A model generated the notes under the pieces. The model made no database searches. It saw nothing but the letters and a program-made list of their open reading frames with translations, and was not told where the DNA came from. The translations under genes and the position numbers were made by a program. Of a DNA stretch of 64,000 nt, positions 11,721-22,025 are shown one piece after another (positions within the stretch are counted from its first letter, which is position 1; each line of letters begins with the position of its first letter). The DNA is from Phocoena phocoena (Eukaryota; Chordata; Mammalia; Artiodactyla; Phocoenidae): contig NC_089224.1 in NCBI RefSeq assembly GCF_963924675.1, positions 43,443,158 to 43,507,157 on the forward strand, given 5' to 3'.

Positions 11721-11895
11721 TGTATGACTCTCTTGAACCTGGTTACTTGTTTCCGTATCTCCCTCTGCTAGTCTCAAGCCTCTTGCAAGAGAAAGCTTGC
11801 AAGATTCACATTTCTAGATTCACATTTCTAGATTAGCCATGTATGACTCTCTTGAAACTGGTTACTTTTGCAAGCCTCTTGCAAGAGAAAGCTTC
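11700..11895. repeat. Local rearranged tandem duplication
   Basis: A segment is present twice. The unit starting ttcacatttctagat and continuing agccatgtatgactctctt lies at 11700 and again at 11819 (offset 119). The unit caagcctcttgcaagagaaa lies at 11775 and 11871 (offset 96). The second copy is therefore about 23 bp shorter. The 14-mer ttcacatttctaga is also present in direct tandem at 11805-11818 and 11819-11832. Very few mismatches separate the copies, so the event is much younger than the flanking L2. Confidence 0.9.
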
Positions 11896-11989
11896 ATCTT
11901 GTGCAGTTAACCCTAGAGTGGCTGAAACTTACTTGCTCAACCAAATGATTGATTATTGAACATTAACTGAAACATGCCCTCCAGGATTT

Positions 11990-12160
11990 GTCTAGCCTGC
12001 TGTTTCTCAGTGGGAGCATGATTTGCATGTTGGGTAGTAGAGTTATTTGTTGTATGGAGACATCCCTTGCCTTGCATCCCACCCCCTTCACTAAGTGCCT
12101 CAGTGAATTTCCAAACACCCCTAGGGGGCAGTCGTGGCCCCAGTTGAGAACCATTACTGG
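11990..12160 (-). mobile_element. MER20 (hAT-Charlie MITE)
   Basis: Reverse MER20 landmarks in order: ctgctgtttctcagtgggag at the left end, ttatttgttgtatggagac, tccaaacacccctaggggg, and ccccagttgagaaccatt at the right end. Both terminal segments are recognisable, so the copy is near full length. MER20 is a non-autonomous DNA transposon of placental mammals. It contains a CTCF-like core (cccctagggggcag, around 12118-12131). Confidence 0.7.
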
Positions 12161-12289
12161 CCCATTAACTTATTTATTATCCAAGCTCTGTAACCAGTGT
12201 ACGTGTTTTAAGTAACACTGAGGCAGGAATTCATTGCTTCTCATTCTGCCCATCTTCAGTCATCTCTGTAGGACTCTTCTTCTTCATTA

Positions 12290-12830
12290 TATCAAAATGT
12301 GCCTCTCCTTATTATAGAACCAGACTTGGGTCTGCTTGCCCGTGCAGTCACGCCAATCTCCTGACATCAGGTTGTGGTGAAGGAAAGTGCAGCGTTTATT
12401 GTAAGGCGCCATACAAGGAGTCCGTGACAGGTAGTACTCAAAAAGCCCAAACTTCCCGATGGGTTTCAGCAAAGCATCTTTAAAGGCAAGGTAAGAGAGG
12501 GGCATTCCAGGGTATGTGATCTGCTAGTGCACAGTTCTCTGATTGGGTGATGGTGAGGTGACAGGACGGTGTCACAGGGGTTAACATTGTCAGTCGTTAG
12601 ATGCCGGTAGGTCTGGGGGGGTTCATGGTCATCAAGTAGTTAATTCCTTTCATTTGGTGGGTGTTTTAGCACCTGTGAAACAACTCAGGAAATGTGCATC
12701 GGATACTGTTATCTAGGTACTTCAGAGAGGAGCTACAGCAGAGGATATGGGGAAGGGGTCTGTTCCAGGAAGCCCCACAGGGTCCTGCTTAGTTATATCC
12801 TAGCATCTAAACGTTGGTTCTGGTATGACT
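12290..12830 (-). mobile_element. Probable ERV1-type solitary LTR, antisense
   Basis: The segment reads like an LTR in reverse. A reversed polyadenylation signal (tttatt at about 12395) is followed by gtaaggcgccatacaaggag, then aaagcccaaacttcccgatg, gcaaagcatctttaaaggca and ctctgattgggtgatggtga (reversed CCAAT-like promoter part). This pattern is familiar from artiodactyl gammaretrovirus-like LTRs. No internal gag/pol/env sequence is attached. Exact ends are uncertain. Confidence 0.55.
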
Positions 12831-12888
12831 GTGTAGTGTAATACAGAACATATCCAATCTTCTCCTTTTGTGATAGCCTTCAACTATT

Positions 12889-12900
12889 TGAAGACATTTT
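12889..12900. repeat. Target-site duplication, left copy
   Basis: The sequence tgaagacatttt precedes the CHR SINE and recurs at 13116-13128. It fixes the insertion boundaries. Confidence 0.9.
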
Positions 12901-13115
12901 TTTTTTTTTTTTTTTTTTTTTTTGCGGTACGCGGGCCTCTCACTGTTGTGGCCTCTCCCGTTGTGGAGCACAGGCTGCAGACGCGCAGGCTCAGCGGCCA
13001 TGGCTCATGGGCCCAGCTGCTCCGCAGCATGTGGGATCTTCCCGGACTGGGGCACGAACCTGTGTCCCCTGCATCGGCAGGCAGACTTGCAACCACTGCG
13101 CCACCAGGGAAGCCC
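12901..13115 (-). mobile_element. CHR SINE (tRNA-Glu derived), full length
   Basis: A reversed A-tail (T run to about 12923) is followed by gcggtacgcgggcctctcac. The tRNA-related head ends at ccaccagggaagccc. The flanking duplication tgaagacattttt is present on both sides. Several CpG-to-TpG changes relative to sister copies indicate moderate age. Frames 12870-13118 and 12922-13167 are translations of this SINE. Confidence 0.95.
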
Positions 13116-13128
13116 TGAAGACATTTTT
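13116..13128. repeat. Target-site duplication, right copy
   Basis: tgaagacattttt, matching the left copy at 12889. Confidence 0.9.
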
Positions 13129-13181
13129 TACTGCCCTCTGTGCATCTATAATTTTTCCTTTCTCTAAGTGAAAAAATACTG

Positions 13182-13206
13182 ATTTTTTTTTTTTTTTTTT
13201 TTTTTG
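13182..13206. repeat. Poly-T tract
   Basis: About 24 consecutive T. No SINE or LINE body follows that I can recognise, so it is either a lone retroelement tail or simple slippage. Confidence 0.85.
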
Positions 13207-13439
13207 ACCATTCCCTATGACATGAATTTGAGTGATCTCAGCTCTTGGTGTCAGTATGCATCCACTCTGACTGTCAGGCTATAATATTTTTACTCTACTT
13301 TCACAGTTGGCATTTTCTCCATTGTTTACAACTCAAGCAGTGATAGACCTGCAAGGTGTTTGTGTGGGCAGTATTTTTAAATGCATCAGGTCACATAGAC
13401 GTAGCCATAGCCAACTCTTCTTTGTGAAACGATTGCCTC

Positions 13440-13640
13440 TTTCTATGCTTCTAGCACGTGGCAAAATGTTTAGCACCTACTGTGTATGCAGTGCTATGTT
13501 GAACAACACAGAGAACAAAGAGAAATGTGAAACAGCACTATTGTCAAAGAGCTAATGTACTCATTAGAGCAGTTTACAAACGTGAAGAAGTTAAAAGCAG
13601 TGGTATGCCAGTGAACATTTAACAACGGCTCTGTGGTTTG
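13440..13640 (-). mobile_element. L2 LINE fragment
   Basis: Reversed L2 end: tagcacctactgtgtatgca, then gaacaacacagagaacaaag, then gtcaaagagctaatgtactc. These correspond to the usual cacctactatgtgccag, gaacaagacagacaaa and ctcatggagcttacattc landmarks. Confidence 0.7.
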
Positions 13641-14094
13641 GGAGTGGAGAGAGAGCCTGGATTTGCATTTGCTGATTTTTGTGGTGTAAACTCTCCTGTC
13701 ATGACTGATCGCAAGTTGCCAACGTGATGTCACAGCATGTGACGTCGGAAAGAGAGGACGGTAACCCTCCATTTTATATTATTTCCTCCATACACGTATA
13801 ACAGACAAAAAAAACCTGAAGGGCATCAGTCATAGTAAAATATAAGACAAATAGCTAGGAAGTGTTATATTTTGAGTGTTTGCTACCTTTGCTTTTAATA
13901 TAATTTATTTAAGTATAATTTTATGTAATGTAAATTTTAATAATGGCTGTTTAATAACCACCTCTCAAAATTCCTGAAGATTTAACAGTTAGCTCTCACA
14001 AGCTGATGTGAGCTGACTCCAGCTCACTACTGGAAATTCAGTTTATGACACAGTATGATGGGGCATTAGACACAATGTACAGACTAAAGGGCTT
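13641..14094. other. Unassigned AT-rich DNA
   Basis: No feature recognised. The 92-codon reverse frame 13494-13772 runs partly over the L2 relic and is not protein-like. Confidence 0.35.
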
Positions 14095-14260
14095 GGAAAT
14101 TCAGATAAGAAAATAGTCACTACATTTTGTGTTGAAGTAATCAGGAAGATTTTCCTGGAGGAGGTGGTAAGACTTGAAGAACACACAGGATTTGGATTAA
14201 GGAAGAGAAGGTAGAAACATTATGGCTTTGTAGTATAGATGAAGATGGATAGCATCTTAG
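14095..14260 (-). mobile_element. L2 LINE fragment, internal part
   Basis: Reversed L2: caggaagattttcctggagg, then aggtggtaagacttgaagaa, then a tail of glycine-type purine-rich sequence. This corresponds to the agggaaggcctctctgaggaggtgac region. Confidence 0.6.
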
Positions 14261-14264
14261 TAAC

Positions 14265-14430
14265 ACAACAGCTAATATTTCTTGAGGGCCTACTCTGTGC
14301 CAGGCATCGTACCACACACAAAAGTGTATAGTTTAACATAATTGTCTTAATTAGCCTCCTTTTAAAATGAGGAAACTGAGACTTATGTCAAGAAACTTGG
14401 CTGAAGTCACACAGCTAGTAAGAGTTCTTT
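14265..14430 (-). mobile_element. MIR SINE
   Basis: Clear reverse MIR: gggcctactctgtgccaggc, atcgtaccacacac, aaaatgaggaaactgagact, aagtcacacagctagtaaga. Confidence 0.85.
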
Positions 14431-15354
14431 TGCTTCTCATGTTCGTCTTGTCTGAGATGAATTTCAGGTACCTTTAGTAGAGGCAGCCACACCTGTGAGC
14501 ATCCTCTGGCTTGCCAGATCATCTGTTCATACATCAGCGTTCATGATTATAGACGTCAACTAGTGGTTGCAAATACTCTTAGCACTTAAACATTCCCATC
14601 CACGTTTTCCTGATGGACAAAGCACCAAAGAATGCTTTCCCGTGGATATCACTGGGTCTTTTGGGGGGGGGGGGGAGATGGCATGTGACCAAAAACCCAG
14701 ATGAAATTAACTTAATAAAAAGTGACAGTTATTGGCCACAAAGCTGAAAGTACAGAGATACGTCTAAGGTCAGGCACGTCTGGACTCAGGGATTCACACA
14801 CTATTATTGCTCCATCTCTCCTCTGTGTTTGGCACCGTCGTAGGCAGGCTTTCCCTTGGTGAGGCCAGATGTCTGCCCTCAGTTCATGCTTACGTTCTCA
14901 CCACTCTAAGTCAGGCAGGAAAGGGAAAGCAGCTCTTTCTTCACAGTGTGAAGAAACTAGGACTCTTAGGCCATATTCTCCTTGGCCCTGGTTAGGCTGT
15001 ACCTTCATCGGTGAACCACCCGTTCCCACCAGGAGGATATTCTCTTCCCTCTTCTGGCCAAGAGTGAGTCACATGCCCTCCTTCACCCCACAATACACGA
15101 TGAGAGTCAGGGAAGGATATTCCTCAGAGGGAAATGAAGATGCTGTTAGCTGAAGCCCATAATACCTATGTAAGGAAGAGAAATAGGGGACAGAGGAATA
15201 GACAGTCATAGAGGAGATGATGACACAGTAAGCACAGAAATCAGAGAGAAACTGTACTATGAACATACAGAACACAACTATATAGACACATGTAGAACAC
15301 ATATAACACTTACAGAACAATAGCTCCTGTGTGGGGAGAGAAACCGTGCCCATA
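14431..15354. other. Unassigned DNA with a G-run
   Basis: Nothing recognised except the homopolymer listed separately. Frames at 14869-15153 and 15069-15353 overlap on opposite strands and neither looks real. Confidence 0.35.
14663..14675. repeat. Poly-G tract (13 G)
   Basis: An uninterrupted run of 13 G. Such runs are uncommon in mammalian DNA, are prone to slippage and sequencing error, and can pair into quadruplex-like structures. Confidence 0.9.
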
Positions 15355-15425
15355 AGAGGTCATTTCTTCAACATTTTTCGAGCACCTACTGTCTGCTAGG
15401 CACTGTGACAGTTCACATTCACATT
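15355..15425 (-). mobile_element. L2 LINE 3' end fragment
   Basis: Reversed L2 terminus: cattt cttcaacatttttc then gagcacctactgtctgctag gcactgtgac. It abuts the antisense L1 that follows. Confidence 0.7.
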
Positions 15426-15429
15426 CTCA

Positions 15430-16212
15430 TTTTTTTTGGTCTTTATACTTAATTGAAGAATAAGCTGCATGTATTTAAAGTGTACAATTTAGATTCGACA
15501 TATGTATACACCCGTGAAACCTTCACCACATCGAGAAAACAAACATTTCCATTGCCCCTAAAAGTTTTCTAGTGCCCATTTGTAATGGTGTCCAGCGCTC
15601 TCCCTTCCCTCCCTCCTCAGGCAACTTTTCTAATCTGCTTTCTGCCACTATAGACAGTGATTTGCATTTTCTAGAATTTTATGTAAATAGGAGAATATAG
15701 TATGTACTCTTTTTTTAATATGTTTTTTCACACAGCGTAATGATTTTGAGATTCACCCATGTTGCATATATCAATAATGTATTCTTTTATGTGGCTGAGT
15801 AGCATTCCAGTTGTATGGATATACTCTATAATTTATCCATTCACTTGTTGATGGATGTTTGGGTTGTTTCTTGTTTTTTGCAGTTACAGATAAAACTGCA
15901 ATGAACATTCATGCACATGTCTGTGTGTGAACATATATGTTTTGACTTCTCTTTAGTAAATACCTAGGAGTGGAATCCCTGGGTCAAATAGCAGGTATTG
16001 TTTAACTTTGTCAGAAATTGACAAATTGTTTTCCAAAGTGGTTGTACATTTTACATTCCCACTAGCAATGCATGGGAGTCCCAGTGCCTCCACTTCTTGG
16101 CCCATTGTATGGTCAGTTTTTTTAACTTTATTCATTCGAATGTGTGTATGTAGTGGAATCACAGGTTTTAATTTACATTTTCCTGATGACCAATGACACG
16201 ATCCCATTCTGA
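15430..16212 (-). mobile_element. Old L1 3' end, antisense
   Basis: An L1M-type relic, 5' truncated. On the forward strand it shows the typical antisense landmarks: gtgtacaatttagattcgac, tttgagattcacccatgttg, gtggctgagtagcattccag, gcaatgaacattcatgcaca, ctaggagtggaatccctggg and tccaaagtggttgtacattt. The reverse frame 15953-16207 is the C-terminal part of L1 ORF2 (DPGIPLLGIY corresponds to the conserved [11 protein letters not shown] segment). No reverse transcriptase catalytic region is included, so it is inert. Confidence 0.9.
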
Positions 16213-17164
16213 CATTATTTCTTACCTAGAGATGATTTTTTTCTTCATTAGGTAAAATTTTTCTATAGATATAGACTAAACTCTTTTGAACTCCCTGGGC
16301 ACAAAAGGTGTTATTTCTGTGTCGAATAATGGCATTTCACTCATACAGCATCTCCCTTGACTTCTTATATCCATGAAACTTTTCTAAGGAAATTAGTTGC
16401 AAAGAATCCTCTCAAAGTTTTGACTCTTGAAACCATTGCCTGAAATCAGAGTAGTTTAAAATAATGAAATTTTAGCAGACTGTAGCTGGCCCTCCTTTTT
16501 CTTTCTGTGACTCAACATTTGCATATAGAAATTTATTAGGAAGTCTGTCTTTAGAAATAGTCAAGGCAAGATCTCTCTTGAGTCTCTTCTCTCTGGAAAA
16601 TTCTGGACTCACAGCTGGAGATAAAGTGACATAGTAAGGGAGAGGAAATTTACATTACTGTGAAAGGGTGCAATTATCTTTCTTTCTGGAGTTGCTCATA
16701 TCCACACATCCGCAATATCGAGCATTGTCATGAGGTTGGACTTTTAGAAATAACCACTTGATTACTGTGCCTGCCTCTGTTCTGACGCTGTGTTTTACTT
16801 TTTCTAATCTTAATCGGATGCCTCTGATTAAGTCAGTATTTTCTGGTGCACATGCACGCGCACAAAACTTTAATTTGAAGGAGGAAATCGGATTATTTAT
16901 CTTTGTTTTCGGGTTTCCAACTTTCTGGCGTTCAAGTCAGAGGCCTGCCTTTGAATGGGGTTCCTGGGTTTCCGAGGCAATCATCAACCAGTATTCTGTC
17001 CATCAGTCTTTCTGCTCACCTCCAGAATTAGTGGTGCTTCTGTTGTGTTTGCCCTAGTCGTGGAAGGAAGGAGGAAGAGAAACGATGAGTGGCCTAAGGG
17101 TTTTCTTTAAAGAAAGACTTCAGGGCTATGCTGGCAGCACATTTTAAAGAACTCCATCTAAGTT
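16213..17164. other. Unassigned non-coding DNA
   Basis: No repeat or gene recognised. The 99-codon frame 16758-17057 has a hydrophobic tail but no recognisable domain, and no splice or polyadenylation context supports it. Confidence 0.35.
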
Positions 17165-17390
17165 ACAGTAATCACTTCTAACGCTTATTAAGCATTTGGT
17201 GTGTGGCAAATGCTGTGCTAAGTTATTTACTGGCATCCTCTGTTTTAGTGAGGGGAAGCAGTGTTGTTATCCTCCCATTTGTGGATGTGGTTCAAAGAAT
17301 GTAATTTGCTGAAGGTCATTGTGTATGTCTTGGCAGAGTCTGGGTTTGAATCTGGGCCTGTGTGTTCTAGAACACATTTTAATCACGACG
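17165..17390 (-). mobile_element. MIR SINE
   Basis: Reverse MIR: taacgcttattaagcatttg, tgctgtgctaagttatttac, tgttatcctcccatttgtgg, gagtctgggtttgaatctgg. Nearly full length but diverged. Confidence 0.8.
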
Positions 17391-17777
17391 TTGTATTGAC
17401 TTGACTGGGGCAAACACTTATTGGCTTATCAGAAAATATGGAAGAAGATCCATTTTTATAGCCTTGGAAATTTTTGCCATTCATGTCTCTAAAAAGCTTG
17501 TTTTCTGCTGGCTGAATGAGGAGATTTTAATGACAAATAACGTGCTAAGCGCTTACACTATACCTGCATGCTCCACTGAGGGTCAATAGACTGGCTCCAC
17601 TGAAATATTCCCAGAAAGAAACGTCAGCTGAAAGCGAGATGAGACAGACGTGAGCCTTAACAAATTGCTCCACTTCCTTTTCTTCTTTTTCAAGTTCTGG
17701 ATGCCTATATGCCCTCCTGATGAAACACTCTTCGAATCTAGTTTTGAAAATGCCCTTAAATGTCATTGAGACCCTTG
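17391..17777. other. Unassigned non-coding DNA
   Basis: No feature recognised. Short frames at 17401-17589 (+) and 17545-17766 (-) are not protein-like. Confidence 0.35.
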
Positions 17778-18062
17778 TGTTGGTTAATTTTATGTGTCAT
17801 CTTGACTTGGTGATAGGGAATAGTGCCCAGATCATTGTCAAACATTATTCTGGGTGCATCTGTGAGGGTGCTCCTGGATGACATTAATATTTAAATAGGT
17901 AGACTGCCGGCCTTTGGAGTGAAACTGTACTCACCCTGCAGATACTGGGATTTGTCAGCCTCCATAATAGTGTGAGCCAATTCTTGATAATAACTCTTTA
18001 CATTATACACACTCACACTCTGTTGATTCTGTTACTCTGGAGAACCCTGGTTAATAAAGACC
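17778..18062 (+). mobile_element. Ancient LTR-like interspersed repeat
   Basis: The block begins tgttggttaattttatgtgt catcttgac, continues attctgggtgcatctgtgag and cagcctccataatagtgtga, and ends ctctggagaaccctggttaa. This order is that of a familiar high-copy mammalian repeat of LTR type (MaLR-like). The copy lacks part of the middle. I am unsure of the subfamily name. Confidence 0.6.
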
Positions 18063-19152
18063 CTTAATGCAATTTCCTCTACATAACTCCATGCCAAGAG
18101 ATCATTCAGTCTGTGTGTAATCAGAAAGCATTTCCCACTCTCCTGGCTCAGGGGGAAGTGGGGTTGGTCCCATTCAGCTCTGCCAGAGTCTAATGGTTTG
18201 ACCTTCCCTTTCCAGCCTCTACCCTTTCATCTCTGGAGCTGAAAGCATCTAGGACATTGTAAGGCTGTAGTGGGAGTGAGTTTTCTCATGGGCTATGTCT
18301 TCAAGGCTGAGCAGAGACTCTGGGCATGGGTGGGCTCTTCTACTGGGCATCTCTGTGCTTGCAGTGCTGGTGCTGGGGGTCCCCGAAGTGGGCAGCAGGC
18401 AGCACCCTGAGGCATAGGCAGTGTGTGCACCTGGTTCCAGGGGAACTTGTGCCATCTGTAAAGGTGGACTTGGTTCTTACCTGTAGGGTCTCTCCAGGGG
18501 AGGGGCTGTCATCCTGGACTGTACCAACTCAGCATTCAAGAATCTCTGTCTCCAACTTCTGCCCAGGACATGGTTTTATTTTCTAATGTGAGTTTTGCTG
18601 TTGTTGTTTAGGCTTTTGGAATACAAATGCAAGAAAGGGCTCCGTTTTTCTCCGCTCTCTGTTCCTTCCTTCCGTGAGGCAGTGAGCACCGGCCACCTGG
18701 CTCAGAAGGGTACAGAGAAGGAAGGGTTAAGAAGGAAAGGAAAACTCTTGGTGGTGGGCTGAGGAAGTCAATTAACATTTCAAAAATACCATCTTTACAT
18801 CTGCTTCAGGGCAAAAATGTAACCAACTCCTTTTCCTCCTTCCAATCCAGGGAAGACCCCTTCAATTTTTGGAATGTGGTGTTAGCATGAACTCGGTTCC
18901 CTCCAGGTTTAACGTCTCCACTTCCTTCCTTCATTCATTCTTCAACTGTTCATTCCCCTGTGACATCCATTTACGCCTCTCTCTTGTCCGGCCTGATCAC
19001 TTTCTTTGAATGCGCTTCATGTCGTGCTTAAGATTTGTGACTGAGACTGGGCACCACTTGTGGTCTGAACAGGCCACGTGCATAATTTCAGATGATTTCT
19101 GTTTCAGTGATAAAAACCCCTGCAGTGCCAGTGTGCTTGCGTGTATGTTCGG

Positions 19153-19157
<5 letters not shown>
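18063..19157. other. Unassigned non-coding DNA
   Basis: No recognisable element. 18300-18560 is somewhat GC-rich with overlapping frames on both strands (18249-18455 and 18326-18586), but none resembles a protein. Confidence 0.35.

Positions 19158-19198
<41 letters not shown>
19158..19198. repeat. (CA)n microsatellite
   Basis: About 20 uninterrupted CA units, preceded by a gcgcgc alternation. Long pure tracts of this kind are usually length-polymorphic. The HTHTHT frame at 19010-19369 is this repeat translated. Confidence 0.97.
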
Positions 19199-19200
<2 letters not shown>

Positions 19201-20142
19201 CTGCTGTAAGTTAGAGCAAAAGCAAACGCAGGATATCTTCCTGCAGCTTCACTTGGTTCCCAGAGTCTCTAATGGGTTGGCGGGCGGGGGGCATGCAGCT
19301 ACCAGGAACATTGTCCGCTTAAAGTCAGGTCCTGCAGGATCCAAGAAGCTCAATTTTGTGCTGGGCTAGACTTTATATCGTGTCTTTCATCCCCATTTAG
19401 AAAGAATTTACATATTCACTAAAAATCTCTGTGTATAATTCTTCCATTTAAGGGGATATTTGCAAACTTTAAGCTTGCTGGTTGCTGAACCAAACTCAGG
19501 TCGTCGGAGGGTTCCATCCTCACCTGGGGAAAAAAGCAGTGAGTGTGCAGATTTCTGGGCTGTGTCTCTCTGCCCTCCACTCTCCAGCATCCCGGAAAGC
19601 CCATTCATTCACAGCACCGTGGAGCACGTTACTGCACTGTAGCAGTGACTTCACCTGGCTGGTTTGCATTATACAGTGTGCCCCGGTAGACCTGGCTTTG
19701 CCAAACAGCACAGAATTTAAAGCTGTTTTCTTGTATTTTTCCCACTCCGCATCCCTTAATGCCCAGGGTTTAAGAACATAAGAATTCTGATTAAAGTTTT
19801 TCCAGAGGATTGTACACCTGGGCATCTCTGTCAGTGTGAGAGTACACCCACCACCCACTTTGGAATATAACGGGTCATGCAAGACTGAACACACAGAGGG
19901 ACGGCGGCCAGATCATATAAGAGAACTCTGACCCCCATCCTCCACAGCAATTGGCCCATTAATGTCGGGACTTGGTCAGTGACTGCCAGTTCCCCTATTT
20001 TTTACCCATTTCCAAGTCAGGATCAACCAGAGAAAATCAAATATACTTTTCAAACCTATCAGTTAAGATCCTCTGCTTCTGGTTAGCCCACCTCCAGCCT
20101 CCCCATGCCAACAATCTCCAGTCAAAGCATACCCCTTTCTTT
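19199..20142. other. Unassigned DNA, possibly LTR-like at the end
   Basis: Nothing definite at 19200-19900. The stretch 19920-20140, continuing after the CHR-1 SINE at 20530-20640, has an LTR-like feel (cccatttccaagtcaggatc on one side, tataaagctctctcactgcc on the other), but I cannot assign a family. The 124-codon reverse frame 19520-19894 is not recognisable. Confidence 0.3.
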
Positions 20143-20529
20143 TAATTTTTTAAAAATAAATTTATTTATTTTATTCATTTATTTTTGACTGTGTTGGGTC
20201 TTCACTGCTGCACGCATGCTTTCTCTAGTTGCGGCGAGCGGGGGCTACTCTTCCTTGCAGTGAGCGGGTTTCTCATTGCGGTGGCTTCTCTTGTTGTGGA
20301 GCATGGGCTCCAGGCTTGCAGGCTTCAGTAGCTGTGGCATGTGAGCTCAGTAGTTATGGCTCACAGGCTCAGTAGTAGTGGCTCGCAGGCTCTAGAGCGC
20401 AGGCTCAGTAGTTGTGGCACATGGGCTTAGTTGCTCCGCAGCATGTGGGATCTTCCTGGACCAGGGCTCGAACCCATGTCCCCTGTATTGGCAGGTGTAT
20501 TCTTAACCACTGCGCCACCAGGGAAGCCC
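20143..20529 (-). mobile_element. CHR-1-type SINE, long older form
   Basis: A reversed tail of tttattta units is followed by tgactgtgttgggtcttcac, tctagttgcggcgagcgggg, ctcattgcggtggcttctct and three tagt/ggctcacaggctc units. The tRNA-related head is agggctcgaacccatgtccc to ccaccagggaagccc. It is longer (about 380 bp) than the young ~210 bp copies because it keeps the internal region they lack. The repeated cagtagt-ggct units suggest internal expansion. Confidence 0.92.
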
Positions 20530-20639
20530 CCCTTTTTTGATTATAAAGCTCTCTCACTGCCTTCCTGTCTGAGTTTCTGCCTAATGCAGGTGATGGTGTG
20601 TGACTCCTTACTATACCGAGCCTGTGTTGGTTCTCATTT

Positions 20640-20840
20640 GGGTGGTCTTTATTTATGTACATTTCATTATTTAATCCTCACTACAACCCTGCGAATAGAC
20701 TATTACTACTGTCTCCGTTGTTCTGATGAGGCATAGAGGGGGTAAGTTATCTGCACAAGACCAAACGACTACTAAATGATGGATCAGGATTTGAATCTAG
20801 GTTTGTAGGCCTCCTAAGCACATATATTTAAACTGGTACC
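20640..20840 (-). mobile_element. MIR SINE
   Basis: Reverse MIR: atttaatcctcactacaacc, gttctgatgaggcatagagg, gatcaggatttgaatctagg. It includes most of the core and the tRNA-like end. Confidence 0.82.
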
Positions 20841-20974
20841 TCTTGCTGTTACTCTGTGAGCACTAAGGAGCCACGTGTTGGTATCTGCTGTCGGATTCGT
20901 AGGAGCTGAGATTTGGTAGAAGATCTTGTGGTTTTTTAAAATATATGTCTACCATAGGTTCTTCAGGCCAGAGA

Positions 20975-21402
20975 TGGGTAGCTGATCACCAGCCTGGTGC
21001 TCCCCTCATGATGTAGACTTGTGAAGTGCCATTCAGCTGGGACTGCATTTCCCAAGGTTCTTGTGTCTAGCTGAAGGCATGTGGCTGTTTCTGGCTAATG
21101 GAATGTGAGCCTAAGGGATGCGTGTTCCTTTGGAAGAGGTGGTCAAGTTTCTGATAGGCCGTGTCCACCTTCTCTTATCCTTCCATGGAAATTGTGTAGG
21201 GTTATGTCACAGGTGCAAGCAACAAAAGCTGGAAGGGAAACTGAATTGCTGAGTTTGTACTTAAAGCAGATCCACCCAGGAGAGCTACCAGACCAGGGAT
21301 ATCCCCGTTGGACTGGGCATAAATGTGAAATAAATGTTTTTTCTCTTAAGTCATTGAAGTTTGGGGGTTCTTTCAGCAGCCAGCCTATCCTGACTAATAT
21401 AC
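20975..21402 (+). mobile_element. Old LTR (MLT1/MaLR-like)
   Basis: Landmarks: cattcagctgggactgcatt tcccaagg, gctaatggaatgtgagccta, gtgaaataaatgttttttct cttaag and the end cagcctatcctgactaatat. The aataaa followed by a T-rich stretch and a terminal tgactaata is typical of MaLR-type LTRs. It appears to be solitary. The 126-codon frame 21105-21485 reads through it. Confidence 0.6.
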
Positions 21403-21732
21403 TTCTCCTTAAAAATACTTCTGGGCAGAGAGTTAGGCCCTCAGATCACTTTCTAGAAACAATTAGATTTCATTTGGATCAGTGAAATGTCCATGCTGGT
21501 GTTTCCGTAAAAGCATTTGTAGACCTTTTAGCTTGTAGAGCTTGAAGTGAACAGTAGACTGTTGCACTAGAACTTGACATTGAATACAACTGATTGCAGC
21601 CACACTGGGAGCAAGACAGACAAGGTAAATAAATTATGGATTCTGTTATGAATTCTGGGGGAAAAGAGATTTTGCAATAGCTGCTGTTTCATTTCCCTCT
21701 TAACCCCCTGTGACTATAAACATGCTTATAGA
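21403..21732. other. Unassigned non-coding DNA
   Basis: Nothing recognised in this short interval. Confidence 0.35.
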
Positions 21733-21736
21733 GATA

Positions 21737-21760
<24 letters not shown>
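21733..21760. repeat. (TA)n microsatellite
   Basis: About 14 TA units running directly into a T tract, immediately left of a truncated CHR-1 SINE. Confidence 0.95.
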
Positions 21761-21767
<7 letters not shown>

Positions 21768-21787
21768 TTTTAAAAGCTAACTCTCTT

Positions 21788-22025
21788 TTTTTTTTAATTT
21801 ATTATTTTTTATTTTTGGCTGTGTTGGGTCTTTTTTGCTGCGTGCGGCTTTGTCTAGTTGCGCGAGCGGGGGCTACTCTTCGTTGCGGTGCACAGGTTTC
21901 TCATTGCAGTGGCCTCTCCCGCTGCGGAGACCGGGCTCTAGGCATGTGCTCTTCAGCAGTTGCGGCTCGCAGGCTCTAGAGCGCAGGCTCAGCAGCTGTG
22001 GCGCACGGGCTCAGCCGCTCCGTGG
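21788..22025 (-). mobile_element. CHR-1-type SINE, 5'-truncated
   Basis: The reversed tail and middle are present: tggctgtgttgggtcttttt, tctagttgcgcgagcggggg, gctgcggagaccgggctcta, then cggctcagccgctccgtgg-like sequence. It stops abruptly before the tRNA-related head, which would carry the pol III A and B boxes. 5' truncation during reverse transcription explains this. Its right end joins atatattttatt, reminiscent of the TA tract on the left, so the target was probably TA-rich. Confidence 0.9.

Noticed and set aside
15953..16207. 84-codon reverse ORF
   Set aside because: It is the C-terminal coding remnant of an old L1 ORF2 and is listed with that element.
18249..18586. GC-rich overlapping ORFs as a possible exon
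   Set aside because: Frames exist on both strands with similar length, with no splice-site pair or recognisable peptide.
19010..19369. 119-codon ORF with HTHTHT run
   Set aside because: The run is the (CA)n microsatellite translated; the rest is not protein-like.
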